A DNA stretch of 15,227 nt from assembly GCA_030740295.1 (NCBI GenBank), contig JASLXP010001300.1, positions 1 through 15,227 of the forward strand, given 5' to 3'. The notes under the pieces were generated by a model that was not told where the DNA came from, made no database searches, and saw only the letters and a list, made by a program, of their open reading frames with translations. This DNA is from Planctomycetota bacterium. Lineage in GTDB: Bacteria > Planctomycetota > PUPC01 > JACPCR01. Made by a program: the position numbers and the translations under genes. Position 1 is the first letter of the stretch. Every line of letters begins with the position of its first letter. Shown piece by piece: positions 1-6,909 of the stretch.

Positions 1-315
1 GCTTCGCAGCAACTGCCGGAGATCGTCACTTACACCAACCACCATGTGGAGATCGCGGTTTTGGATTCCGCAGGACTCCTGGTTCTGACCGATGCCTGGT
101 ATCCAGGTTGGAAGGCATACGTCGATGGGAGTGCGGTGCCGACGCAGCCTGTAAACCTCATCGTTCGCGGCGTGTGGATTCAGAAGCATGCCACGAAAGT
201 GGAATGGGTTTTTGACCCACTCTCGGTCAAGCTCGGATTCTGGATCAGCGGCATCGGTCTCCTGATCATATGCGGCATCGCCGGCAGTTATCTGGTTCAG
301 CGACTCTCTTTTTGA
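1..315 (+). CDS. YfhO-family membrane protein, C-terminal fragment
   Basis: The reading frame is open from base 1 and ends at TGA 313-315, so the start lies outside the window. About 104 residues are visible. The sequence LTDAWYPGWKAYVDG, followed by an RGVWIQ segment and a hydrophobic helix near the end (GFWISGIGLLIICGIAGSYL), matches the conserved C-terminal end of YfhO-type multi-pass membrane proteins. In that family a small extracytoplasmic beta domain with the YPGW...DG motif precedes the last membrane helix. YfhO proteins are GT-C-like membrane proteins linked to glycosylation of cell-envelope polymers; the exact substrate here is unknown. The GTG at 46 is not a credible start because coding similarity begins upstream of it. 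The next gene begins 67 bp downstream on the same strand. Confidence 0.75.
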   Translation, partial: ASQQLPEIVTYTNHHVEIAVLDSAGLLVLTDAWYPGWKAYVDGSAVPTQPVNLIVRGVWIQKHATKVEWVFDPLSVKLGFWISGIGLLIICGIAGSYLVQRLSF

Positions 316-382
316 GGCGGGGAATCGTACAGCAGATCGCCTAGACTTTACAGATTCGAGTTCGCTTTTCAGGAAAGTTGCC

Positions 383-1489
383 ATGGATGAACTCCTCTCA
401 GCTCAACTCTACACAATCGATCATCCGGTTGAGGTGAAGTCGCTGATTCTGGCGGTTCTCTCAACTATCGCGAGCCTGTCCCTGCGTAAGTTCATCCAGA
501 CTTCGCTGGACAATCTGGCAACCCCAGAAGGAGAGATGAAAGCAGAACGGCATCTCAAGAGATTCTGTTTCAAGGCGATTGGCTGGCTCATAATGTTGGC
601 GGGCTTTCTATATGCGGTGGATTGCCTTGGTATCGAGATCTCATCTCTTCTTGGTTTCTTGAACTTCCCACTTTTCAATATCGGCGAATCGATGGTTAAT
701 CCGCTGGCCATTCTCGTTTCGATTCTCATTCTGGTACTGACCTTCGGCGCGTTTCGTTACGTACCGGTCGTGCTTCGCAAGCGCCTCTTCAACCACTTTC
801 GTCTTACTACCGGCGTTGAATACACCTTCCAGAGGATTGGGCAATATCTCGTTATCGTGGTCGGAGTTCTGTTCGCGCTGAGCTATGTCGGCGTGAAGCT
901 TCAGGGACTGGCGTTCGTCGCAGGGCTGATGTCCGTCGGGCTTGGGTTTGGCCTGCAGAACATCGTTTCGAACTTTGTGTCCGGCATCATTCTGCTCTTC
1001 GAACGCCCCGTCCAGGTTGGGGATCGGATCAAGATTGGCGATGCCGAAGGCGATATCAGGTCCATCAAAATACGGTGCACGGTCGTCATCACACCGGACA
1101 ACGTCTCATACCTGGTCCCGAACTCCGATCTGCTCTCCTCCACGGTCATCAATCTTTCAACGAACGATCCCAAGATCAGGCTTCATATCCCGGTCGGCGT
1201 TGCTTACGGCTCAGATGTACAACTGGTCAAATCGTGTCTTCTGAAGGCCGCTGCGGAGAATGCCGATGTTCTTGATGATCCTGCGCCAACTGTACGTTTC
1301 CTGAATTTCGGTGATTCTTCCCTTGATTTCGATTTGCTCGCATGGATTGGCGACCCTGTCAAGCAGTACGATATAAGCAGCGATCTCAATTTCGCGATTG
1401 AGAGGGTACTGCGCGAAAACGACATCAGCATCCCCTTTCCTCAGCGCGATGTTCATGTCATTTCCACCGAACCTGAATCGAGTTCGTAG
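383..1489 (+). CDS. MscS-family mechanosensitive ion channel
   Basis: This is a 368-residue inner-membrane protein. About five hydrophobic segments can be seen by eye (roughly residues 20-35, 62-82, 107-130, 150-172 and 178-206). The last is Gly/Ala-rich and carries GLGFGLQNIVSNFVSG, the pore-lining helix signature of MscS. It runs into a beta domain with ERPVQVGDRIKIG, then GDIRSIKIRCTVV and LVPNSDLLSSTVIN, the conserved MscS middle domain, and an alpha/beta C-terminal domain (about 260-360). Members open when membrane tension rises and release solutes during hypo-osmotic shock. A Shine-Dalgarno AGGA (371-374) lies 8 bases before the ATG, supporting the start. The N-terminal part has more helices than E. 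coli MscS, so this is an extended family member. The specific solute or stress role is not visible. Confidence 0.92.
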   Translation: MDELLSAQLYTIDHPVEVKSLILAVLSTIASLSLRKFIQTSLDNLATPEGEMKAERHLKRFCFKAIGWLIMLAGFLYAVDCLGIEISSLLGFLNFPLFNIGESMVNPLAILVSILILVLTFGAFRYVPVVLRKRLFNHFRLTTGVEYTFQRIGQYLVIVVGVLFALSYVGVKLQGLAFVAGLMSVGLGFGLQNIVSNFVSGIILLFERPVQVGDRIKIGDAEGDIRSIKIRCTVVITPDNVSYLVPNSDLLSSTVINLSTNDPKIRLHIPVGVAYGSDVQLVKSCLLKAAAENADVLDDPAPTVRFLNFGDSSLDFDLLAWIGDPVKQYDISSDLNFAIERVLRENDISIPFPQRDVHVISTEPESSS

Positions 1490-1526
1490 CAAAGTTCTCT
1501 TCTCAGGTTCACGTTTTATCGCTTGA

Positions 1527-1558
1527 TGGGTATAAAGGCGGCCTTCACTCAATACCCA
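1527..1558. other. stem-loop between channel and helicase genes
   Basis: The 7-bp arms tgggtat (1527-1533) and ataccca (1552-1558) enclose a second small hairpin, AAGG-cgg-CCTT (1535-1545). There is no U-run after it, so it is a poor intrinsic terminator. It could be an mRNA-processing or stabilising structure, or chance. It sits in the 84-bp gap just upstream of the helicase start. Confidence 0.3.
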
Positions 1559-1573
1559 ACTGACAATTTCTGA

Positions 1574-3586
1574 ATGCTGGATTTAAACGGACTTAATCCC
1601 GCGCAGTTGAGCGCAGTCAAACAGACCGAGGGACCGGTTCTTGTGCTTGCAGGAGCAGGCACAGGCAAGACCCGTGTCATCACCTATCGCATTGCGCATT
1701 TGCTGGACAAAGGTGTTCCTCCCCAGAACATCCTGGCCGTTACCTTCACCAACAAGGCGGCCCGGGAGATGAAAGAACGGGCCGCCTCGCTCGTCGGCCC
1801 AGGTGCCAAAAAGCTCCTCATCTCCACCTTTCATTCTTACTGCGTGCGCGTTCTCCGTGAGGACATCACCCTCCTCGGATTCCGGCCAAGCTACTCCATT
1901 TTTGACACAGGCGACCAGATGAGCCTGGCCCGGAAGTGTCTGCGTTCCACGAAAATCTCAGGAGAAGAGCTCGACGCCAAATCCGTTCTGCACGCCATCG
2001 GAAGTGCAAAGAATCGCGCCATCACTCCCGATACTTTATCCAGAATGGCCGGCGAGTTTCGTGAAGAGGCAATCGCTCATATTTATTCAAAGTACCAGGA
2101 CGAGCTCAAAGCCTGCAACGCGGTCGATTTCGATGATCTCCTGATGCATTCCCTGTGGCTGTTTCAGAATGTGCCTCAGGTCCTGGAAAAGCACGCGGAT
2201 CGATTTCAGTACGTGCTCATCGATGAGTTTCAGGATACCAACGAGGTCCAGTACCAGATCGTTTACGAGCTCTGCAAAGCGCATCGCAATATCTGCATTG
2301 TGGGAGACGATGATCAGAGCATCTATGGATGGCGCGGCGCGCAGTCTTCCAACATCGCTCGTTTCGAAAAAGACTTTGCCGGCGCCAAGGTCGTCAAGCT
2401 GGAGGAAAACTACCGTTCTACCAAGGCCATCCTCGACGTGGCCAATTGCGTCATCAAGCAGAATCTCCTGCGCAAGGACAAGGTGCTCCGTTCCAACCTT
2501 GGTCCAGGCACGCAGGTAGAAGTATTCAGTGCCGAGGATGAGCGCACAGTGGCCGAAAGCGTCATCGCCCGCATCTCAACTCATCGTGGTATGAATCAGA
2601 GGCGCTGGAAGGATTATGCGATCCTGTTTCGGACCAACAGCCAGTCTCGCGTGTTCGAATCAGCTCTGCGGGCATCCAAGATCCCGTACGTTCTGATTGG
2701 TGGGCCTTCCTTCTTCGATCGCAAGGAAGTAAGAGATCTCCTCGGCTACATGTCTGCCCTGGCCAACCCCGATGATGAAGTCGCTCTATTTCGCGTCATC
2801 AATTGTCCACAGAGAGGGATCGGCAAGACGACCATCGGAAGAATCAACGCGTATAGCCTGCAGAAAGGCCTCTCCTTCCATCAGGCACTCGGCCAGATTC
2901 ACGAGATAGCGGAAGTCAAAACGGGCCCGGCCACAAAGGTCGGTGATTTCTATGATTTCCTCGCCCGGTATCGCCGCCAGGCCGAGACGGGCGCGTTGTC
3001 CGCCACACTCACAGCTCTGATAGAAGAGATCAATTATGACGAGGAAATCGCGCGTCACTTTCCTGATCCTCTTGAGCAGAAGACGCGCATGTCCATCGTG
3101 CAGGAGATGATCAACGCGGCCTCAGAGTTTGAACGCAGCAACCCGAGGCCGACATTCGCGGCGCTGCTGCAGGATCTCGCCATCGATGATCGTGATACGA
3201 ACAGCGACGAAGCCAAAGACGCTGTCTACATGATCACCCTTCACAGCGCGAAAGGGCTGGAGTTCCCTTACGTTTTTCTCGCCGGAGTGGAGGAAGGCAT
3301 CTTGCCCCATCAACGTTCGATCAGTGAGGACAATCTCGACACCATTGAAGAAGAGCGCAGGTTGTTTTACGTGGGCATTACCCGGGCCCAGTATGAGCTC
3401 GTGATGACCATGGCCGACGTCCGCACACAGTTCGGAAAGTCCATGGAAACAGAGCCCTCACGATTCCTCTCCGAGATCAAAGACGGGCTCATCAACTACG
3501 TCACCCCAGATACGGCCGGGCCTGCCAGCCCGGAAGTCGAGAAGAGCTATATGGACGCCATCCAGAATCTCCTGAAGCGAAGCTGA
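1574..3586 (+). CDS. Rep/UvrD/PcrA-family SF1A 3'-5' DNA helicase
   Basis: This is a 670-residue ATP-dependent DNA helicase with all SF1A motifs in order: Walker A GAGTGKT (27-33), the motif Ia region TFTNKAAREM (57-66), Walker B DEFQD (217-221), motif III GDDDQSIYGWRGA (244-256), ENYRST (278-283), motif V HSAKGLEFPYVFLAG (557-571) and motif VI ERRLFYVGITRAQ (594-606). The FFDRKEVRDLLGYMSALANPDDE stretch belongs to the 2A/2B region. Length (E. coli Rep is of similar size), the absence of a PcrA-type C-terminal extension, and the FFDRKEV wording favour Rep, but UvrD/PcrA cannot be excluded. Such enzymes unwind DNA ahead of forks, strip proteins and act in repair. The start is forced: TGA lies directly before the ATG in the same frame, and the first residues match the family N-terminus. 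No Shine-Dalgarno sequence is evident. The stop lies 2 bp from the stop of the convergent minus-strand gene. Confidence 0.93.
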   Translation: MLDLNGLNPAQLSAVKQTEGPVLVLAGAGTGKTRVITYRIAHLLDKGVPPQNILAVTFTNKAAREMKERAASLVGPGAKKLLISTFHSYCVRVLREDITLLGFRPSYSIFDTGDQMSLARKCLRSTKISGEELDAKSVLHAIGSAKNRAITPDTLSRMAGEFREEAIAHIYSKYQDELKACNAVDFDDLLMHSLWLFQNVPQVLEKHADRFQYVLIDEFQDTNEVQYQIVYELCKAHRNICIVGDDDQSIYGWRGAQSSNIARFEKDFAGAKVVKLEENYRSTKAILDVANCVIKQNLLRKDKVLRSNLGPGTQVEVFSAEDERTVAESVIARISTHRGMNQRRWKDYAILFRTNSQSRVFESALRASKIPYVLIGGPSFFDRKEVRDLLGYMSALANPDDEVALFRVINCPQRGIGKTTIGRINAYSLQKGLSFHQALGQIHEIAEVKTGPATKVGDFYDFLARYRRQAETGALSATLTALIEEINYDEEIARHFPDPLEQKTRMSIVQEMINAASEFERSNPRPTFAALLQDLAIDDRDTNSDEAKDAVYMITLHSAKGLEFPYVFLAGVEEGILPHQRSISEDNLDTIEEERRLFYVGITRAQYELVMTMADVRTQFGKSMETEPSRFLSEIKDGLINYVTPDTAGPASPEVEKSYMDAIQNLLKRS

Positions 3587-3588
3587 CA

Positions 3589-4149
3589 TCAGCCAGGAGC
3601 CTCTTCCCTCTTTTTCCTCGTCTGTCCGAATCCTTGGGGACCTTTTTCCTCTTTTTCCTCGTCTGTCCGAATCCTTGGGAGCCTCTCTGTGCCTTTGCTC
3701 CTTTTCCTGAATCGAAAATCGCAGCGGCTCGCACCCTCCATGATGGTCTGATTTCGCTCCAGAATCAGGTCTTCGCTCAGTCCCTCAGTGAAGGCAAAAT
3801 CGCGATGACACGACAACAGGTGCCCAAGTTCAGGTACCCCCATCTCTTTGTAGAAATCCGCAAACTTGCAGCGGGTAACGTCCACATCAAATGCCTCCGG
3901 CGTATCCTGAATCACCTTCAATTCGAGCGCGCCGCCGGCGGAGAACTGACCGAAACAGTCACGAACAACTCTCACCGGCTCATCCTCATTCAGTGAGGCA
4001 ATCTCCGCGCCTCGCTCCTTAGCCAGACCGGTAATCACTTTTTTCACAAGCGCGTTAGTCTGCTCGTCTCCAAACTCCTCCTGAAACGCGCGAATCAGGG
4101 GCACCAAAACTCCTGCTTCAATTTGTCGCTGTTCGAGTAATGTTAACAT
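3589..4149 (-). CDS. L-2-amino-thiazoline-4-carboxylate hydrolase family protein
   Basis: This is a 186-residue protein, probably cytoplasmic, with no signal peptide. Residues 1 to about 150 look like the ATC hydrolase family: an N-terminal helical part (ARAFQEEFG-like region, 18-50), then CKFADFYKEMGVPELGHLLSC with CHRD (114-117), an ERNQTIMEGA segment and a final CDFRFR (143-148). The conserved Cys94, Cys114, His115, Asp117, Cys143 and Asp144 are present. The founding enzymes open the thiazoline ring on the way to L-cysteine; most family members are uncharacterised, so the substrate here is unknown. A GAGG ribosome site (plus-strand 4157-4160) lies 7 bases before the ATG. The last ~35 residues (from about 152) are Lys/Glu/Arg-rich and encoded by the tandem repeat, so they are probably a recent extension past an older stop. 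The gene converges on the Rep-like helicase. Confidence 0.8.
   Translation of the reverse strand: MLTLLEQRQIEAGVLVPLIRAFQEEFGDEQTNALVKKVITGLAKERGAEIASLNEDEPVRVVRDCFGQFSAGGALELKVIQDTPEAFDVDVTRCKFADFYKEMGVPELGHLLSCHRDFAFTEGLSEDLILERNQTIMEGASRCDFRFRKRSKGTERLPRIRTDEEKEEKGPQGFGQTRKKREEAPG
3607..3679. repeat. tandem direct repeat, 41-bp period
   Basis: Two identical 32-bp copies lie at 3607-3638 and 3648-3679 (offset 41 bp), separated by a similar pyrimidine-rich spacer. A weaker third echo (gcctctctgtgcc) starts at 3681. The repeat is strongly pyrimidine-biased on the plus strand. It lies in the 3' end of the minus-strand hydrolase-family ORF. Because 41 is not a multiple of 3, the two copies are read in different frames. 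Confidence 0.9.
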
Positions 4150-4256
4150 GCCCTTACCTCAAGAAATCTGGAAAGAAGACGATCCATCGCCGTAGCATTT
4201 TTTCTGCTCCGTAGATAGTATCCTTGCCTGACATTTCAGTGTAGCCGGACCTGCGC
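4150..4256. promoter_or_regulatory. divergent intergenic region
   Basis: These 107 bp separate two divergent starts, so promoters for both the minus-strand hydrolase gene and the plus-strand kinase-like gene should lie here. The hydrolase gene has a clear GAGG ribosome site. The kinase-like gene has no convincing Shine-Dalgarno sequence. I could not find a well-spaced -35/-10 pair for either direction. Confidence 0.4.
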
Positions 4257-6554
4257 ATGCCAAAGAAAGAAGACTACAAGCTGGCAGAGCTTGTGATTAA
4301 ACAAGGACTCGCGAGCCTCGAAGATGTCAATGATTGGCTCTCCGCGCATCTGAAGGCGGAGGAAATGGGATCGAAGGCCACGTTTGTTGACTGCCTCGTC
4401 CGGCGTGGCGGTCTTGACAAGGCCGTGATTGAAGAACTCATGGCAGGCCTGGAGCCTGCGCCACAGGTCCAAAGCCGCGATTTCGGCAGCTTTGATGTGC
4501 TCGAAAAACTCGAACAGGGGCCATGGGGCAACGAGTATCATGCACGGGATTCAGAGGATGAGAGCGAAGTTCTCCTGCGCGTCCTCAGCCCCCGTATCTC
4601 GGAGAATGAAGACTATCTGCAACGGCTCCTGAAAAGTCTCCAGGCCGCCCAGAGCATCACGAATGACGCCTTCTCAAAGGTCTATGGAGTCGGCGAAATC
4701 AACGGCAGAACTTTCGTCAGCCTGGAGTGGATTGACGAAACCTCGGCTCAGGAATTCGTTCAGGACAACGGGGTGCTGTCCGCAGAAGCTGCCTGCCAGG
4801 CTGTTCTGGGGCTCACAGAAGCACTGGCAGCTATTGCTCCCGGGAATCAGCTCGCCGTGGATCTCCAGCCGGCCAATCTGGTTCTCGAGCCGGGACGTAA
4901 ATTGAAGATCCTTCATTTCGGATGGATCGATGCGGCGGTGCACCATCCGTTCGCATCCATGGAAGAACTGGCCGGCCAGGAATGCACAACTGCAAGTTGG
5001 GTCTACTCACTGGGCGCCTGCCTGTTCTTTCTGTTGACAGGCTACTCACCTTTTGATGAAGAGACCGTGAATGCAATCAGAGAAGGCCGGCAGGATGCGG
5101 TACCGCCATCGCCCACTGATATTGATGGCAGCATCCCGCAAGAGCTGTCCTCTTACATCCTGCAGATGATGTCCGCACTGCCGGCGAATCGCCCGGCCTC
5201 CCTTGCTGACGTGGCCCGCAAGCTCAGCGAATTTGGTGGCACGGAGAGAAAGTCCCCGACAGTCAAAAAGACAATCGGCAAAGATTCAGTCGTATTGGCT
5301 GACGATCCAAACCTGGCATTCGCACCCACCAAACAGGTCGTCAGTAATCCGAAAAGGAAGGGAAAAGAGGAGACAAAGAAACTCACAGATCGCCTGCCGG
5401 CCTCTGATGATCCGGACGGGGCCGCCAAAGAAGAAACAAAACCGCATGAAGCTGCGTCTCCCATTCCGGATTACGGGCCTCTCGATGATGCGGAGACCGT
5501 GGTTGTCAGTGAAGAGACGAAAGAAAACCTGAAGAAACTTGTCGAATCCAACCGCGAGCGAGAGCAGGCCCAGACACAGGAGCTCTCCGACTCAGACCTG
5601 ACGGATGCATCCGAATCAACCACGAGGGAGACCGGCTGGAGCTCACGCTCCGCAAGGTTGGGCACATCGAGTGAGGGCAGCGTCCGAGCCGCCGGAAGAA
5701 GCAGCGCCGCCTATCCGAAGACCAGCCGCACACAGGCCCTGAGACGAAAAAAATCCGCGGTACCCATGATCATCGCTGCATGCCTTGTTCTGGCCGCAAC
5801 GGTCGCGGTCGCGTTGGTCTTGCTCAAGCCCGGCAAACAGAAGCAGCAGATAAAAAGGCAGCAGCCAAGGGAAAACAGGAAATGGACCAGGGCCGAAGTT
5901 GAAGCAGCGCGAAAACAGCAAATGGAAGAGGCGGCAAAGCTGAAAGAGCAGGAAAGGAAAAGTGCATGGGAGGCCGCGGAACAACAGGTCAAAGCCCTGG
6001 AGTCTTTGGATGACAAGCCCCACGTCCAGCTTGCCACTGCATACCAGAGGCTTCTGGGTCTCACCACTGACAAAAAGAAGCGAAATGAGATCGAGGCGAG
6101 GATGGCGGCCATCAGAGAAGTACTCAAGAACAGCGCCGCCAGCACCTACCAGAAACTGAAATCCGAAGCGGACGCCCTCTACGCCCAAAAAAAATACAAG
6201 AGCGCCATCGAAAAACTCGAAAGCCTTCCTGAAGAAGCCAGGGTCGTCAGTGTCATGGCCGATCGGCAGAAGACCCTACGAAACTACCGCGAAGGAGTGA
6301 ATCAGGAATACCTCGGTGCCCGGCTCAAGATCGCCAAGCTGACCGGTGAGGGCATGGAGAAGATGAGCGTAATGAAAAAGAAGCTCCCGACCCGCGCCGA
6401 ACTGGCACACGTTGTCCAGGTGCTGAACGCGGTGGCCGCGTACGGCGAAAACGACCAGGCCGTCGAAGCAAAAAAGGCTTTGGTCTTAGTCGAGAAGTTT
6501 CTTGAAAACGCAAAAGATGAAAACGATGTGGGAAAAGGCCCGCCGGGGCAATGA
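4257..6554 (+). CDS. membrane-anchored Ser/Thr kinase-like protein (predicted pseudokinase)
   Basis: This is a 765-residue protein. Residues 8-65 form a small helical N-terminal domain (LAELVIKQGLASLEDVNDWL...). Residues about 76-325 follow the Hanks-type kinase fold: FGSFDVLEKLEQGPWG (degenerate glycine loop), VLLRVL where the VAIK lysine should be, VDLQPANLVL at the HRDxKxxN loop, HFGWID at DFG, then SWVYSLGACLFFLLTGYSPF and a final NRPASLADVARKL. The ATP-binding Lys is Arg, the HRD His-Arg is Ala-Val, the catalytic-loop Lys is Gln and the DFG Asp is His; the HRD Asp and Asn are kept. Residues 330-500 are a charged, Ser/Thr-rich linker. One membrane helix follows (about 501-523, AVPMIIAACLVLAATVAVAL), then a Lys/Glu-rich coiled-coil and helical tail (530-755). 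A cytoplasmic kinase-like head and an outward C-terminal region are expected. The C-terminal end (GPPGQ) runs over a formylglycine-enzyme relic in another frame and may not be the ancestral end. Confidence 0.85.
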   Translation: MPKKEDYKLAELVIKQGLASLEDVNDWLSAHLKAEEMGSKATFVDCLVRRGGLDKAVIEELMAGLEPAPQVQSRDFGSFDVLEKLEQGPWGNEYHARDSEDESEVLLRVLSPRISENEDYLQRLLKSLQAAQSITNDAFSKVYGVGEINGRTFVSLEWIDETSAQEFVQDNGVLSAEAACQAVLGLTEALAAIAPGNQLAVDLQPANLVLEPGRKLKILHFGWIDAAVHHPFASMEELAGQECTTASWVYSLGACLFFLLTGYSPFDEETVNAIREGRQDAVPPSPTDIDGSIPQELSSYILQMMSALPANRPASLADVARKLSEFGGTERKSPTVKKTIGKDSVVLADDPNLAFAPTKQVVSNPKRKGKEETKKLTDRLPASDDPDGAAKEETKPHEAASPIPDYGPLDDAETVVVSEETKENLKKLVESNREREQAQTQELSDSDLTDASESTTRETGWSSRSARLGTSSEGSVRAAGRSSAAYPKTSRTQALRRKKSAVPMIIAACLVLAATVAVALVLLKPGKQKQQIKRQQPRENRKWTRAEVEAARKQQMEEAAKLKEQERKSAWEAAEQQVKALESLDDKPHVQLATAYQRLLGLTTDKKKRNEIEARMAAIREVLKNSAASTYQKLKSEADALYAQKKYKSAIEKLESLPEEARVVSVMADRQKTLRNYREGVNQEYLGARLKIAKLTGEGMEKMSVMKKKLPTRAELAHVVQVLNAVAAYGENDQAVEAKKALVLVEKFLENAKDENDVGKGPPGQ

Positions 6555-6702
6555 CGGCTGCATGTTCCCCTGGGGCGAGAAATGGCAGGACGGCAAGGGA
6601 TCTGTGGTGGCGACCACTGATACTTTTACCAGCCGCGGGCAACTTGGGCATTGGTGCGAATATCGTTACCCATCGAATCCATGTGGTGAGGCCAGTCGAT
6701 AG
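6526..6702 (+). pseudogene. relic of a formylglycine-generating-enzyme (FGE-sulfatase) domain
   Basis: In the frame +1 to the kinase-like gene, WEKARRGNDGCMFPWGEKW (6529-6585) is read. This closely resembles the hallmark of FGE-sulfatase (SUMF1-like) domains, which commonly read WEKAARGxDGRxYPWGxxW. Neither the usual preceding LPTEAE segment nor the long downstream part with the catalytic cysteines is present, and the frame stops at TAG 6700-6702. It therefore looks like a short internal fragment left by deletion. It overlaps the last ~9 codons of the kinase-like gene. Kinase-FGE fusions are known in bacteria, so the two may once have been one gene or neighbours. Residues after about 6590 are not recognisable. 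Confidence 0.6.
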
Positions 6703-6909
6703 GATGGCTGCGAGCCGAGTGAAGAGTGAGTGCTCAGTGCTCAAGTTCCAATGTTCAGCATCCTCGACAGTTCTCTGTCCTTAACACTCAGACCAGATCA
6801 CTCCTCCCCACGAGTTGCCAACTCGCCCAGAATAGCCAGCATTCCCCGCTCGCAAATTCTCCCTCCCTCCTCCCTCCTCCCACCTCTCTCCTCTTCCCTC
6901 TCTCCTCAG
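6703..6909. other. non-coding leader with hairpin and polypyrimidine tract
   Basis: With the relic removed, this is the gap before the SF1B helicase. It holds a short tandem agtgctc repeat (around 6730-6745), a perfect small hairpin CGAGTT-gcc-AACTCG (6811-6825), and an almost pure C/T tract from about 6857 to 6906. Inside the tract, CCC runs at 6861-6863, 6865-6867, 6872-6874 and 6879-6881 place four GGG runs with 1-4 base loops on the minus strand. No Shine-Dalgarno sequence precedes the helicase ATG. No promoter was recognised with confidence. Confidence 0.6.

Noticed and set aside
46..48. GTG as the start of an 89-residue small protein
   Set aside because: The frame is open and similar to the YfhO family upstream of this codon, so the gene starts outside the window.
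5643..6188. 181-codon minus-strand frame opposite the kinase-like gene
   Set aside because: Its Cys/Phe/Leu-rich composition is the antisense of the Lys/Glu-rich coiled-coil codons, so it is a shadow frame.
6730..6909. 60-residue N-terminal extension of the SF1B helicase in the same frame
   Set aside because: It is low-complexity Pro/Ser sequence encoded by repeats and a polypyrimidine tract. Domain similarity begins at the ATG at 6910.
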